Position numbers and translations under genes: made by a program. The notes beneath the pieces are model-generated. The model searched no databases. It had not been told where the DNA came from and was given only the letters and a program-made list of their open reading frames with translations. Shown one piece after another: positions 14,901 through 31,500 of a DNA stretch of 64,000 nucleotides. The DNA comes from Atherix ibis. Taxonomy: Eukaryota > Arthropoda > Insecta > Diptera > Athericidae. Within the stretch, counting starts at the first letter, position 1. The number at the start of each line of letters is the position of its first letter. The stretch lies in NCBI GenBank assembly GCA_958298945.1, contig CATQJD010000145.1, forward strand, positions 62,001 to 126,000, read 5' to 3'.

Positions 14901-17900
14901 AACAAAATTACAAACCAACAACTTAACTAACCAACAAATTAACAAACCAGCAAACCAACAAAACGAACAAACTAGCAAACCAACAAGCCAACAAGCGAAC
15001 AAACCAATAAGCCAACAAACCAACAAACCAACAAACAAACAAACCAACAAACCAACGAACCAACAAACCAACAAACCAACAAACCGCCAAGCCAACAAGC
15101 CATCAAACCAACAAACCAACAAACCAATAAACCAACAAACCAACAAACCAACAAACCAACAAACCAACAAACCAACAAAAAAACAAACAACCAAACCAAC
15201 AAGCCAACAAACCAACAAACCAACCAGCCAACAACCCAAAAAACTAACAAACCAACAAACCAAAAAACGAACAAACCAACAAACCAACAAACGAACAAAC
15301 CAACAAACAAATAAACCAACAAACCAACAAACCAACAAGACAACAAACCAATAAACAAACAAACCAACAAACCAACAAACCAACAAACGAACAAACCAAC
15401 AAACCAACAAACCAACAAACCAACAAACCAACAAACCAACAAGCCAACAAACCAACAAATCAACAAGCCAACAAGCCAACAAACCAACAAACCAACAAAC
15501 CAACAAACCAACAAACGAACAAATCAACAAACCAACAAACCAACAAACCAACAAACCAACAAACCAACAAACCAACAAACCAACAAACCAAAAAACCAAC
15601 AAACCAACAAACCAACAAACCAACAAACCAACAAACCAACAAGCCAACAAACCAATAAACAAACAAGCTAACAAACCAACAAACCAACAAACCAACAAAC
15701 GAACAAACCAACCAACAAGCAAACCAACAAACCAACAAACAAACAAACCAACAAACCAACAAACCAACGAACCAACAAACCAACAAGCCAACAAACCAAC
15801 AAACCAACAAACCAACAAGCCAACAAGCCAACAAAATAACAAACCAATAACCCAACAAACCAACAAATTAACAAACCAGCAAACCAACAAACGAACAAAC
15901 TACCAAATTAACAAGCCAACCAACCAACAAACCAACAAACCAACAAACCAACAAACCAACAAGCCAACAAACCAATAAACAAACAAGCCAACAAACCAAC
16001 AAACCAACAAACCAACAAACGAACAAACCAACCAACAAACAAACCAACATACCAAAAAACAAACAAACCAACAAACCAACAAATCAACATACCAACAAAC
16101 CAACAAACCAACAAGCCAACAAACCAACAAACCAACAAACCAACAAGCCAACAAGCCAACAAAATAACAAACCAACAACCCAACAAACCAACAAATTAAC
16201 AAATCAGCAAACCAACAAACGAACAAACTAACAAACCAACAAGCCAACAAGCTAACAAACCAACATACCAACAAACCAACAAACCAACAAACCAACAAAC
16301 CAACAAACGAACAAGTCAACAAACCAACAAACCAACAAATCAACAAACCAACAAACCGACAAACGAACAAACCAACCAACAAACAAACCAATAAACCAAC
16401 AGACAAACAAACCAACAAACTAAACAAACCAACAAACCAACAAACCAACAAACCAACAAGCCAACAAACCAACAAGCCAACAAGCCAACAAACCAACAAA
16501 CCAACAAACCAACAAACGAACAAATCAACAAACCAACAAACCAACAAATCAACAAACCAACAAACCAAAAAACGAACAAACCAAAAAACCAACAAACCAA
16601 CAAACCAACAAACCAACAAACCAACAAACCAACAAACAAACAAGCCAACAAACAAACAAACGAACAAATCAACAAACCAACAAACCAACAAACCAACAAA
16701 CCAACAAACCAACAAACGAACAAATCAACAAACCAACAAAACAACAAATCAACAAACCAACAAACCAACAAACGAACAAACCAACCAACAAACAAACCAA
16801 CAAACCAACAAACAAACAAACCAACAAATCAACAAACCAACAAACCAACAAACCAACAAACAAACAAACCAACAAACCAACGAACCAACAAACCAACAAA
16901 GCAACAAACCGACAAGCCAACAAGCCAACAAACCAACAAACCAACAAACCAATAAACCAACAAACCATCAAACCAACAAACCAACAAACAAACAAACAAA
17001 CAAACCAACAAGCCAACAAACCAACAAACCAACAAACCAACCAGCCAACAAGCCAAAAAACTAACAAACCAACAAACCAAAAAACTAACTAACCAACAAA
17101 CCAACAAACGAACAAACCAACAAACAAATAAACCAACAAACCAACAAACCAACAAACCAACAAGACAACAAACCAATAAACAAACAAACCAACAAACCAA
17201 TAAACCAACAAACGAACAAACCAACAAACCAACAAACCAACAAACCAACAAACCAACAAGCCAACAAACCAACAAACCAACAAGCCAACAAGCCAACAAA
17301 CCAACAAACCAACAAACAAACAAACGAACAACCCACAAACCAATAAACCAACAAACCAACAAACCAACAAACCAACAAACCAACAAACCAAAAAACCAAC
17401 AAACCAACAAACCAACAAACCAACAAACCAACAAACCAACAAACCAACAAGCCAACAAACCAATAAACAAACAAGCTAACAAACCAACAAACCAACAAAC
17501 CAACAAACGAACAAACCAACCAACAAACAAACCAACAAACCAACAAACAAACAAACCAACAAACCAACAAACCAACGAACCAACAAACCAACAAGCCAAC
17601 AAACCAACAAACCAACAAACCAACAAGCCAACAAGCCAACAAAATAACAAACCAACAACCCAACAAACCAACAAATTAACAAACCAGCAAACCAAGAAAC
17701 GAACAAACTACCAAATTAACAAGCCAACAAACCAACAAACCAACAAACCAACAAACCAACAAACCAACAAACCAACAAGCCAACAAACCAATAAACAAAC
17801 AAGCCAACAAACCAACAAACCAACAAACCAACAAACGAACAAACCAACCAACAAACAAACCAACAAACCAAAAAAACAAACAAACCAACAAACCAACAAA

Positions 17901-18564
17901 CCAACATACCAACAAACCAACAAACCAACAAGCCAACAAACCAACAAACCAACAAAACAACAAGCCAACAAAATAACAAACCAACAACCCAACAAACCAA
18001 CAAATTAACAAATCAGCAAACCAACAAACGAACAAATTAACAAACCAACAAGCCAACAAGCTAACAAACCAACATACCAACAAACCAACAAACCAACAAA
18101 CCAACAAATTAACAAACCAACAAACCAACAAACGAACAAGTCAACAAACCAACAAACCAACAAATCAACAAACCAACAAACCAACAAACGAACAAACCAA
18201 CCAACAAACAAACCAACAAACCAACAGACAAACAAACCAACAAACCAACAAACCAACAAACCAACAAACCAACAAACCAACAAGCCAAAAAACCAATAAA
18301 CCAACAAACCAACAAGCCAACAAAATTACAAACCAACAACCCAACAAATCAACAAATTAACAAACCAGCAAACCAACAAACGAACAAACCAATAAGCCAA
18401 CAAACCAACAAACCAACAAACAAACAAACCAACAAACCAATAAACCAACAAACTAACAAACCAACAAACCAACAAATCGACAAGCCAACAAGCCAACAAA
18501 CCAACAAACCAACAAACCAATAAACCAACAAACCAACAAACCAACAAACCAACAAACCAACAAA

Positions 18565-18580
18565 CAAACAAACAAACCAA
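18565..18580. other. Half-unit (+4) register slip
   Basis: CAAACAAA is followed by a single CAAA before the next CC at 18,577, moving the register by four bases. This is the second of only two half-unit slips that I traced in the window. Confidence 0.8.
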
Positions 18581-21500
18581 CAAGCCAACAAACCAACAAA
18601 CCAACCAGCCAACAAGCCAAAAAACTAACAAACCAACAAACCAAAAAACGAACAAACCAACAAACCAACAAACGAACAAACCAAAAAACCAACAAACCAA
18701 CAAACCAACAAGACAACAAACCAATAAACAAACAAACCAACAAACCAACAAACCAACAAACGAACAAACCAACAAACCAACAAACCAACAAACCAACAAA
18801 CCAACAAGCCAACAAACCAACAAACCAACAAGACAACAAGCTAACAAACCAACAAACCAACAAACCAACAAACGAACAAATCAACAAACCAACCAACCAA
18901 CAAACCAACAAACCAACAAATCAACAAACCAAAAAACCAACAAACCAACAAACCAACAAACCAACAAACCAACAAACCAACAAACCAACAAGCCAACAAA
19001 CCAATAAACAAACAAGCTAACAAACCAACAAACCAACAAACCAACAAACGAACAAACCAACCAACAAACAAACCAACAAACCAACAAACAAACAAACCAA
19101 CAAACCAACAAACCAACAAACCAACGAACTAACAAACCAACAAACCAACAAACAAACAAATCAACAAACCAACAAACCAACAAACCAACAAACCAACAAA
19201 CCAAAAAACCAACAAACCAACAAACCAACAAACCAACAAACCAACAAACCAACAAGCCAACAAACCAATAAACAAACAAGGTAACAAACCAACAAACCAA
19301 CAAACCAACAAACGAACAAACCAACCAACAAACAAACCAACAAACCAACAGACAAACAAACCAACAAACCAACAAACCAACAAACCAACAAACCAACAAA
19401 CCAACAAGCCAACAAACCAACAAACCAACAAACCAACAAGCCAACAAGCCAACAAAATTACAAACCAACAACCCAACAAACCAACAAATTAACAAACCAG
19501 CAAACCAAGAAACGAACAAACTTACAAACCAACAAGCCAACAAGCGAACAAACCAATAAGCCAACAAACCAACAAACCAACAAACAAACAAACCAACAAA
19601 CCAACAAACCAACAAACCAACAAACCAACAAACCGACAAGCCAACAAGCCAACAAACCAACAAACCAACAAACCAATAAACCAACAAACCAACAAACCAA
19701 CAAACCAACAAACCAACAAACAAACAAACAAACAAACCAACAAGCGAACAAACCAACCAGCCAACAAGCCAAAAAACTAACAAACCAACAAACCAAAAAA
19801 CGAACAAACCAACAAACCAACAAGCCAACAAGCCAACAAGCCAACAAACCAACAAACCAACAAACCAACAAACGAACAAATCAACAAACCAACCAACCAA
19901 TAAACCAACAAACCAACAAACCAACAAACCAAAAAACCAACAAACCAACAAACCAACAAACCAAAAACCAACAAACCAAAAAACCAACAAGCCAACAAAC
20001 CAATAAACAAACAAGCTAACAAACCAACAAACCAACAAACCAACAAACGAACAAACCAACCAACAAACAAACCAACAAACCAACAAACAAACATACCAAC
20101 AAACCAACAAACCAACAACCCAACGAACCAACAAACCAACAAACCAACAAGCCAACAAACCAATAAACAAACAAGCTAACAAACCAACAAACCAACAAAC
20201 GAACAAACCAACCCACAAACAAACCAACAAACCAACAAACAGACAAACCAACAAACCAACAAACCAACAAACCAACAAACCAACGAACCAACAAACCAAC
20301 AAACCAACAAACCAACAAGCCAAGAAGCCAAGAAGCCAACAAAATAACAAACCAACAACCCAACAAACCAACAAATTAACAAACCAGCAAACCAACAAAC
20401 GAACAAACTACCAAATTAACAAGCCAACAAGCGAACAAACCAACAAGCCGACAAACCAACAAATCAACAAACAAACAAACCAGCAAACCAACAAACCAAC
20501 AAACCAACAAACCAACAAACAAACAAACCAACAAACCAACAAACCAAAAAACCAACAAACCAACAAACCAGCAAACCAACATACCAACAAACCAACAAAC
20601 CAACAAACAAACAAGCCAACAAGCCAACAAACCAACAAACCAACAAACCAACAAACGAACAAATCAACAAACCAACAAACCAACAAACTAACAAACCAAC
20701 AAACCAACAAACGAACAAGTCAACAAACCAACAAACCAACAAATCAACAAACGAACAAACCAACAAACGAACAAACCAACCAACAAACAAACCAACAAAC
20801 CAACAGACAAACAAACCAACAAACCAACAAACCAACAAACCAACAAACCAACAAACCAACAAGCCAACAAACCAACAAACCAACAAACCAACAAGCCAAC
20901 AAGCCAACAATATTACAAACCAACAACCCAACAAACCAACAAATTAACAAACCAGCAAACCAAGAAACGAACAAACTTACAAACCAACAAGCCAACAAGC
21001 GAACAAACCAATAAGCCAACAAACCAACAAACCAACAAACCAACAAACAAACAAACCAACAAACCAACAAACCAACAAACCAACCAACCAACAAACCGAA
21101 AAGCCAACAAGCCAACAAACCAACAAACCAACAAACCAATAAACCAACAAACCAACAAACCAACAAACCAACAAACCAACAAACCAACAAACCAACAAAC
21201 CAAAAAACGAACAAACCAACAAACCAACAAAAGAACAAACCAACAAACAAATAAACCAACAAACCAACAAACCAACAAACCAACAAGACAACAAACCAAT
21301 AAACAAACAAACCAACAAACCAACAAACCAACAAACGAACAAACCAACAAACCAACAAACCAACAAACCAACAAACCAACAAGCCAACAAACCAACAAAC
21401 CAACAAGCCAACAAGCCAACAAACCAACAAACCAACAAACCAACAAACGAACAAATCAACAAACCAACAAACCAACAAACCAACAAACCAACAAACCAAC

Positions 21501-22089
21501 AAACCAACAAACCAACAAACCAAAAAATCAACAAACCAACAAACCAACAAACCAACAAACCAACAAACCAATAAACAAACAAGCTAACAAACCAACAAAC
21601 CAACAAACCAACAAACGAACAAACCAACAAACAAACAAACCAACAAAACAACAAACAAACAAACCAACAAACCAACAAACCAACAAACCAACGAACCAAC
21701 AAACCAACAAGCCAACAAACAAACAAACCAACAAACCAACAAGCCAACAAGCCAACAAAATAACAAACCAACAATCCAACAAACCAACAAATTAACAAAC
21801 CAGCAAACCAACAAACGAACAAACTACCAAACCAACAAGCCAACAAGCGAACAAACCAACAAGCCGACAAACCAACAAACCAACAAACATACAAACCAGC
21901 AAACCAACAAACCAATAAACCAACAAACCAACAAACAAACAAACCAACAAACCGACAAGCCAACAAGGCAACAAACCAACAAACCAACAAACCAATAAAC
22001 CAACAAACCAACAAACCAACAAACCAATAAACGAACAAACGAACAAACCAACAAACAAACAAACCAACAAACCAACAAACCAACAAGCC

Positions 22090-23060
22090 AACAAGCCCAT
22101 AAACCAACAAACCAACGAAGGAACAAACCAACAAACCAACACCCCAACTAACCAACAAACCAACAAGCCAACAAGCCAACAAACCAACAAGCCAACAAAC
22201 CAACAAGCCAACAAACCAAAAAACGAACAAACCAACAAACCAACAAACCAACAAAACTACAAGCCAACAAGCCAACAAACCAATAAACCAACAAACCAAC
22301 AAACCAACAATCCAACAAACCAACAAGCCAACAAACCAAAAAACGAAGAAACCAACAAACCAACAAACCAACAAACCAACAAGCCAACAAGCCAACAAAC
22401 CAACAAACCAACAAACCAACAAACCTTCAAACCAACAAACCAACAAACCAACAAACCAACAAACCAACAAGCCAACAAACCAACAAACGAACAAACTAGC
22501 AAACCAACAAGCCAACAAGCCAACAAACCAACAAACCAACAAACCAACAAACCAACAAACCAACAAACCAACAAACCAACAAACCAACAAACCAACAAAC
22601 CAACAAACCAACAAACCAACAAGCCAACAAACCAACAAGCCAACAAACGAACAAACCAACAAACCCACAAGCCAACAAACCACAAAACCAACAAACCAAC
22701 AAACCAACAAACCAACAATACAACCAACCAACAAGCCAACAAACCAAAAAACGAACAAACCAACAAACCAACAAACCAACAAACCAACAAGCCAACAAGC
22801 CAACAAGCCAACAAACCAACAAACCAACAAACCAACAAACCAACAAACCAACAAACCAACAAACCAACAAACCAACAAACCAACAAACCAACAAGCCAAC
22901 AAACCAACAAACGAACAAACCAGCAAACCAACAAGCCAACAAGCCAACAAACCAACAAACCACCAAACCAATAAGCCAACAAGCCAACAAGCCAACAAAC
23001 CCACAAGCCAACAGACGAACAAACTAACAACCCAACAAACCAACAAGACAACAAACCACA
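22090..23060. repeat. Duplicated segment with ACCCCAACTAACC and CAGACGAAC markers, copy 1
   Basis: Contains ACCCCAACTAACC at 22,141 and, further right, CCCACAAG followed by ACAGACGAAC at 23,011. The same two markers occur at 24,972 and 25,642. The spacing is 2,831 bp for the first and 2,631 bp for the second, so copy 2 has lost 200 bp (25 octamers) between them. A spacing of 7 modulo 8 agrees with the 1-bp loss at 23,776-23,783. Confidence 0.65.
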
Positions 23061-24919
23061 AAACCAACTAACCAACAAGCCAACAAATCAACACACCAAC
23101 ACACCAACAAACGAACAAACCAACAAACCAACAAACCAAGAAACCAACAAACCAACAAACCAACAAACCAACAAACCAACAAGCCAACAAGCCACCAAAC
23201 CAACAAGCCAACAAACGAACAAACTAACAAACCAACAAACCAACAAGCCAACAAACCAACAAACCAACAAGCCAACAAACCAACAAACCAACAAACCAAC
23301 AAACCAATAAACCAACAAACCAACAAACCAACAAACCAACAAGTCAACAAACCAACAAACCAACAAATTAACAAACCAACAAACCAACAAACGAACAAAC
23401 CAACAAACCAACAAACTAACAAACCAACAAACCAACAAACGAACAAGTCAACAAACCAACAAACCAACAAATCAACAAACCAACAAACCAACAAACGAAC
23501 AAACCAACCAACAAACAAACCAACAAACCAACAAACCAACAAACCAACAAACCAACAAACCAACAAACCAACAAACCAACAAACCAAAAAGCCAACAAAC
23601 CAACAAACCAACAAACCAACAAGCCAACAAGCCAACAAAATTACAAACCAACAACCCAACAAACCACCAAATTAACAAACCAGCAAACCAAGAAACGAAC
23701 AAACTTACAAACCAACAAGCCAACAAGCGAACAAACCAATAAGCCAACAAACCAACAAACCAACAAACAAACAAACCAACAACCAACAAACCAACAAACC
23801 AACAAACCAACCAACCAACAAACCGACAAGGCAACAAGCCAACAAACCAACATACCAACAAACCAATAAACCAACAAACCAACAAACCAACAAACCAACA
23901 AACCAACAAACCAACAAACCATCAAACAAACAAACAAACAAACCAACAAGCGAACAAACCAACAAACCAACCAGCCAACAAGCCAAAAAACTAACAAACC
24001 AACAAACCAAAAAACGAACAAACCAACAAACCAACAAACGAACAAACCAACAAACAAATAAACCAACAAACCAACAAACCAACAAACCAACAAGACAACA
24101 AACCAATAAACAAACAAACCAACAAACCAACAAACCAACAAACGAACAAACCAACAAACCAACAAACCAACAAACCAACAAACCAACAAGCCAACAAACC
24201 AACAAACCAACAAGCAAACAAGCCAACAAACCAACAAACCAACAAACCAACAAACGAATAAATCAACAAACCAACAAACCAACAAACCAACAAACCAACA
24301 AACCAACAAACCAAAAAACCAACAAACCAACAAACCAACAAATTAACAAACCAATTAACAAACAAGCTAACAAACCAACAAACCAACAAACCAACAAACC
24401 AACAAACCAACGAACCAACAAACCAACAAGCCAACAAACAAACAAACCAACAAACCAACAAGCCAACAAGCCAACAAAATAACAAACCAACAATCCAACA
24501 AACCAACAAATTAACAAACCAGCAAACCAACAAACGAACAAACTACCAAACCAACAAGCCAACAAGCGAACAAACCAACAAGCCGACAAACCAACAAACC
24601 AACAAACAAACAAACCAGCAAACCAACAAACCAACAAACCAACAAACCAACAAACCAACAAACAAACAAACCAACAAACCGACAAGCCAACAAGGCAACA
24701 AACCAACAAACCAACAAACCAATAAACCAACAAACCAACAAACCAACAAATCAACAACCCAACAAACCAACAAACCAACAAACAAACAAACAAACAAACA
24801 AACAAACCAACAAACCAACAAGCCAACAAACCAACAAACCAACAAACCAACAAACCAATAAACGAACAAACGAACAAACCAACAAACAAACAAACCAACA
24901 AACCAACAAACCAACAAGC

Positions 24920-25700
24920 CAACAAGCCAATAAACCAACAAACCAACGAACGAACAAACCAACAAACCAACACCCCAACTAACCAACAAACCAACAAGCC
25001 AACAAGCCAACAAACCAACAAGCCAACAAACCAACAAGCCAACAAACCAAAAAACGAACAAACCAACAAACCGACAAACCAACAAAACAACAAGCCAACA
25101 AGCCAACAAACCAATAAACCAACAAACCAACAAACCAACAATCCAACAAACCAACAAGCCAACAAACCAAAAAACGAAGAAACCAACAAACCAACAAACC
25201 AACAAACCAACAAGCCAACAAGCCAACAAACCAACAAACCAACAAACCAACAAACCAACAAACCAACAAACCAACAAACCAACAAGCCAACAAATCAACA
25301 AACGAACAAACCCGCAAACCAACAAGCCAACAAGCCAACAAACCAACAAACCAACAAACCAACAAACCAACAAACCAACAAACCAACAAACCAACAAACC
25401 AACAAGCCAACAAACCAACAAGCCAACAAACGAACAAACCAACAAACCCACAAGCCAACAAACCACAAAACCAACAAACCAACAAACCAACAAACCAACA
25501 ATACAACAAACCAACAAGCCAACAAACCAAAAAACGAACAAACCAACAAACCAACAAACCAACAAACCAACAAGCCAACAAGCCAACAAACCAACAAACC
25601 AACAAACCAACAAACCAACAAGCCAACAAACCCACAAGCCAACAGACGAACAAACTAACAACCCAACAAACCAACAAGCCAACAAACCACAAAACCAACT
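24920..25700. repeat. Duplicated segment with ACCCCAACTAACC and CAGACGAAC markers, copy 2
   Basis: This is the partner of 22,090-23,060 and is shorter by about 200 bp between the two diagnostic markers. Where copy 1 reads CCAACGAAGGAAC this copy reads CCAACGAACGAAC (near 24,947), and where copy 1 reads GCCCATAAACC this copy reads GCCAATAAACC (near 24,926). Confidence 0.65.
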
Positions 25701-26569
25701 AACCAACAAGCCAACAAATCAACACACCAACAGACCAACAAACGAACAAACCAAGAAACCAACAAACCAACAAACCAACAAACCAACAAGCCAACAAGCC
25801 AACAAACCAACAAGCCAACAAACGAACAAACTAACAAACCAACAAACCAACAAGCCAACAAACCAACAAACCAACAAGCCAAAAAACCAACAAACCAACA
25901 AACAAACAAACCAACAACCGAACAAACCAACAAACCAATAAACCAACAAACGAACAAACCAACAAACCAACAAACCAACAAACCAACAAACCAACAAACC
26001 AACAAGCCAACAAACCAACAAACCAACAAGCCAACAATCCAACAAACCAACAAACCAACAAACCAACAAACCAACAAACGAAAAAATCAACAAACCAACA
26101 AACCAACAAACCAACAAACCAACAAACCAACAAACCAACAAGCCAACAAACCAACAAACAAATAAACCAACAAACCAACAAACCAACAAACCAACAAGAC
26201 AACAAACCAATAAACAAATAAACCAACAAACCAATAAACCAACAAACGAACAAACCGACAAACCAACAAACCAACAAACCAATAAACCAACAACCCAACA
26301 AACCAACAAACCAACAAGCCAAAAAGCCAAGAAACCAACAAACCAACAAACCAACAAACGAACAAATCAACAAACCAATAAACCAACAAACCAACAAACC
26401 AACAAACCAACAAACCAACAAACCAACAAACCAAAAAGCCGACAAACCAACAAACCAACAAACCAACAAACCAACAAACCAACAAGCCAACAAACCAATA
26501 AGCAAACAAGCTAACAAACCAACAAACCAACAAACCAACAAACGAACAAACCAACCAACAAACAAACCA

Positions 26570-26945
26570 ACAAACCAACAAACAAACAAACCAACAAACC
26601 AACAAACCAACGAACCAACAAACCAACAAGCCAACAAACCAATAAACCAACAAACCAACAAGCCAACAAGCCAACAAAATAACAACCAACAACCCAACAA
26701 ACCAACAAATTAACAAACCAGCAAACCAACAAACGAACAAACTACCAAATTAACAAGCCAACAAACCAACAAACCAACAAACTAACAAACCAACAAACCA
26801 ACAAACAAACAAACCAACAAACCAACAAACCAACGAACCAACAAACCAACAAGCCAACAAACCAATAAACCAACAAACCAACAAGCCAACAAGCCAACAA
26901 AATAACAACCAACAACCCAACAAACCAACAAATTAACAAACCAAC
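26570..26945. repeat. 223-bp spaced duplication carrying a 1-bp deletion twice
   Basis: A segment with CGAACC (26,611 and 26,834), CCAATAAA and a shortened ATAACAA unit (26,679 and 26,902) occurs twice, 223 bp apart. The spacing is 28 octamers minus 1, and each copy carries the same 7-bp unit, so the deletion came first and was then duplicated. Copy 2 differs by having CCAACAAA where copy 1 has CCAGCAAA after TTAACAAA. Confidence 0.7.
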
Positions 26946-28567
26946 AAACCAACAAACCAACAAACCAACAAACGAACAAACCAACCAACAAACAAACCAA
27001 CAAACCAAAAAACAAACAAACCAACAAACCAACAAACCAACATACCAACAAACCAACAAACCAACAAGCCAACAAACCAACAAACCAACAAAACAACAAG
27101 CCAACAAAATAACAAACCAACAACCCAACAAACCAACAAATTAACAAATCAGCAAACCAACAAAAGAACAAACTAACAAACAAACAAGCCAACAAGCTAA
27201 CAAACTAACATACCAACAAACCAACAAACCAACAAACCAACAAACCAACAAACCAACAAACCAACAAACGAACAAGTCAACAAACCAAAAAACCAACAAA
27301 TCAACAAACCAACAAACCAACAAACGAACAAACCAACCAACAAACAAACCAACAAACCAACAGACAAACAAACCAACAAACCAACAAACCAACAAACCAA
27401 CAAACTAACAAACCAACAAACCAACAAGCCAACAAACCAACAAACCAACAAACCAACAAGCCAACAAGCCAACAAAATTACAAACCAACAACCCAACAAA
27501 TCAACAAATTAACAAACCAGCAAACCAACAAACGAACAAACCAATAAGCCAACAAACCAACAAACCAACAAACAAACAAACCAACAAACCAACAAACCAA
27601 CAAACAAACAAATCGACAAGCCAACAAGCCAACAAACCAACAAACCAACAAACCAACAAACCAACAAACCAACGAACGAACAAACCAAAAAACCAACAAA
27701 CCAACAAACCAACAAGACAACAAACCAATAAACAAACAAACCAACAAACCAACAAACCAACAAACGAACAAACCAACAAACCAACAAACCAACAAACCAA
27801 CAAACCAACAAGCCAACAAACCAACAAACCAACAAGCCAACAAGCCAACAAACCAACAAACCAACAAACCAACAAACGAACAAATCAACAAACCAACCAA
27901 CCAACAAACCAACAAACCAACAAACCAACAAACCAAAAAAACCAACAAACCAAAAAACCAACAAACCAACAAACCAACAAACCAACAAACCAACAAACCA
28001 ACAAGCCAACAAACCAATAAACAAACAAGCTAACAAACCAACAAACCAACAAACCAACAAACGAACAAACCAACCAACAAACAAACCAACAAACCAACAA
28101 ACAACCAAACCAACAAACCAACAAACCAACAAACCAACGAACCAACAAACCAACAAACCAACAAACCAACAAACCAACAAACCAACAAACGAACAAATCA
28201 ACAAACCAACAAACCAACAAACCAACAAACCAACAAACCAAAAAACCAACAAACCAACAAACCAACAAACCAACAAACCAACAAACCAACAAGCCAACAA
28301 GCCAATAAACAAACAAGCTAACAAACCAACAAACCAACAAACCAACAAACGAACAAACCAACCAACAAACAAACCAACAAACCAACAAACAAACAAAACA
28401 ACAAACCAACAAACCAACAAACCAACGAACCAACAAACCAACAAGCCAACAAACCAACGAACCAACAAACCAACAAGCCAAGAAGCCAACAAAATAACAA
28501 ACCAACAACCCAACAAACCAACAAGTTAACAAACCAGCAAACCAACAAACGAACAAACTACCAAATT

Positions 28568-31500
28568 AACAAGCCAACAAGCGAACAAACCAACAAGCCG
28601 ACAAACCAACAAACCAACAAACAAACAAACCAGCAAACCAACAAACCAACAAACCAACAAACCAACAAACAAACAAACCAACAAACCAACAAACCAACAA
28701 ACCAACAAGCCAACAAACCAACAAACCAACAAACCAACAAGCCAACAAGCCAACAAACCAACAAACCAACAAACCAACAAACGAACAAATCAACAAACCA
28801 ACAAACCAACAAATCAACAAACCAACAAACCAAAAAACCAACAAACCAACAAACCAAAATACCAACAAACCAACAAACAAACAAGCCAACAAACAAACAA
28901 ACCAACAAATCAACAAACAAACAAATCAACAAACCAACAAACCAACAAACTAACAAACCAACAAACCAACAAACGAACAAATCAACAAACCAACAAACCA
29001 ACAAATCAACAAACCAACAAACCAACAAACGAACAAACCAACCAACAAACAAACCAACAAACCAACAGACAAACAAACCAACAAACCAACAAACCAACAA
29101 ACCAACAAACCAACAAACCAACAAACCAACAAGCCAACAAACCAACAAACCAACAAACCAACAAGCCAACAAACCAACAAAATTACAAACCAACAACCCA
29201 ACAAATCAACAAATTAACAAACCAGCAAACCAACAAACGAACAAACCAATAAGCCAACAAACCAACAAACCAACAAACAAACAAACCAACAAACCAACAA
29301 ACCAACAAATCGACAAGCCAACAAGCACACAAACCAACAAACCAACAAACCAATAAACCAACAAACCAACAAACCAACAAACCAACAAACCAACAAATCA
29401 ACAAACCAACAAACCAACAAACCAACAAACCAACAAACCAACAAACCAACAAGCCAACAAACCAACAAACAAATAAACCAACAAACCAACAAACCAACAA
29501 ACCAACAAGACAACAAACCAATAAACAAACAAACCAACAAACCAATAAACCAACAAACGAACAAACCAACAAACCAACAAACCAACAAACCAATAAACCA
29601 ACAAGCCAACAAACCAACAAACCAACAAGCCAACAAGCCAACAAACCAACAAACCAACAAACCAACAAACGAACAAATCAACAAACCAATAAACCAACAA
29701 ACCAACAAACCAACAAACCAACAAACCAACAAACCAAAAAACCAACAAACCAACAAACCAACAAACCAACAAACCAACAAACCAACAAGCCAACAAACCA
29801 ATAAGCAAACAAGCTAACAAACCAACAAACCAACAAACCAACAAACGAACAAACCAATCAACAAACAAACCAACAAACCAACAAACAAACAAACCAACAA
29901 ACCAACAAACCAACGAACCAACAAACCAACAAGCCAACAAACCAACAAACCAACAAACCAACAAGCCAACAAGCCAACAAAATAACAAACCAACAACCCA
30001 ACAAACCAACAAATTAACAAACCAGCAAACCAACAAACGAACAAACTACCAAATTAACAAGCCAACAAACCAACAAACCAACAAACCAACAAACCAACAA
30101 ACCAACAAGCCAACAAACCAATAAACAAACAAGCCAACAAACCAACAAACCAACAAACCAACAAACGAACAAACCAACCAACAAACAAACCAACAAACCA
30201 AAAAACAAACAAACCAACAAACCAACAAGCCAACAAACCAACAAACCAACAAAACAACAAGCCAACAAGCCAACAAAATAACAAACCAACAACCCAACAA
30301 ACCAACAAATTAACAAATCAGCAAACCAACAAACGAACAAACTAACAAACCAACAAGCCAACAAGCTAACAAACCAACATACCAACAAACCAACAAACCA
30401 ACAAACCAACAAACCAACAAACGAACAAGTCAACAAACCAACAAACCAACAAATCAACAAACCAACAAACCAACAAACCAACCAACAAACCAACCAACAA
30501 ACCAACAGACAAACAAACCAACAAACCAACAAACCAACAAACCAACAAACCAACAAACCAACAAAACAACAAGCCAACAAACCAACAAACCAACAAACCA
30601 ACAAGCCAACAAGCCAACAAAATTACAAACCAACAACCCAACAAATCAACAAATTAACAAACCAGCAAACCAACAAACGAACAAACCAATAAGCCAACAA
30701 ACCAACAAACCAACAAACAAACAAACCAACAAACCAACAAACCAACAAACCAACAAATCAACAAGCCAACAAACCAACAAACCAACAAACCAACAAACCA
30801 ATAAACCAACAAACCAACAAACCAACAAACCAACAAACAAACAAACAAACAAACCAACAAGCCAACAAACCAACAAACCAACCAGCCAACAAGCCAAAAA
30901 ACTAACAAACCAACAAACCAAAAAACGAACAAACCAACAAACCAACAAACGAACAAACCACAAAACCAACAAACCAACAAACCAACAAGACAACAAACCA
31001 ATAAACAAACAAACCAACAAACCAACAAACCAACAAACGAACAAACCAACAAACCAACAAACCAACAAACCAACAAACCAACAAGCCAACAAACCAACAA
31101 ACCAACAAAGCCAACAAGCCAACAAACCAACAAACCAACAAACCAACAAACCAACAAACCAACAAACGAACAAATCAACAAACCAACCAACCAACAAACC
31201 AACAAACCAACAAACCAACAAACCAAAAAAACCAACAAACCAACAAACCAACAAACCAACAAACCAACAAACCAACAAACCAACAAGCCAACAAACCAAT
31301 AAACAAACAAGCTAACAAACCAACAAACCAACAAACCAACAAACGAACAAACCAACCAACAAACAAACCAACAAACCAACAAACAAACAAACCAATAAAC
31401 CAACAAACCAACAAACCAACGAACCAACAAACCAACAAACCAACAAACCAACAAACAAACAAACCAACAAACCAACAAACCAACAAACCAACAAACCAAC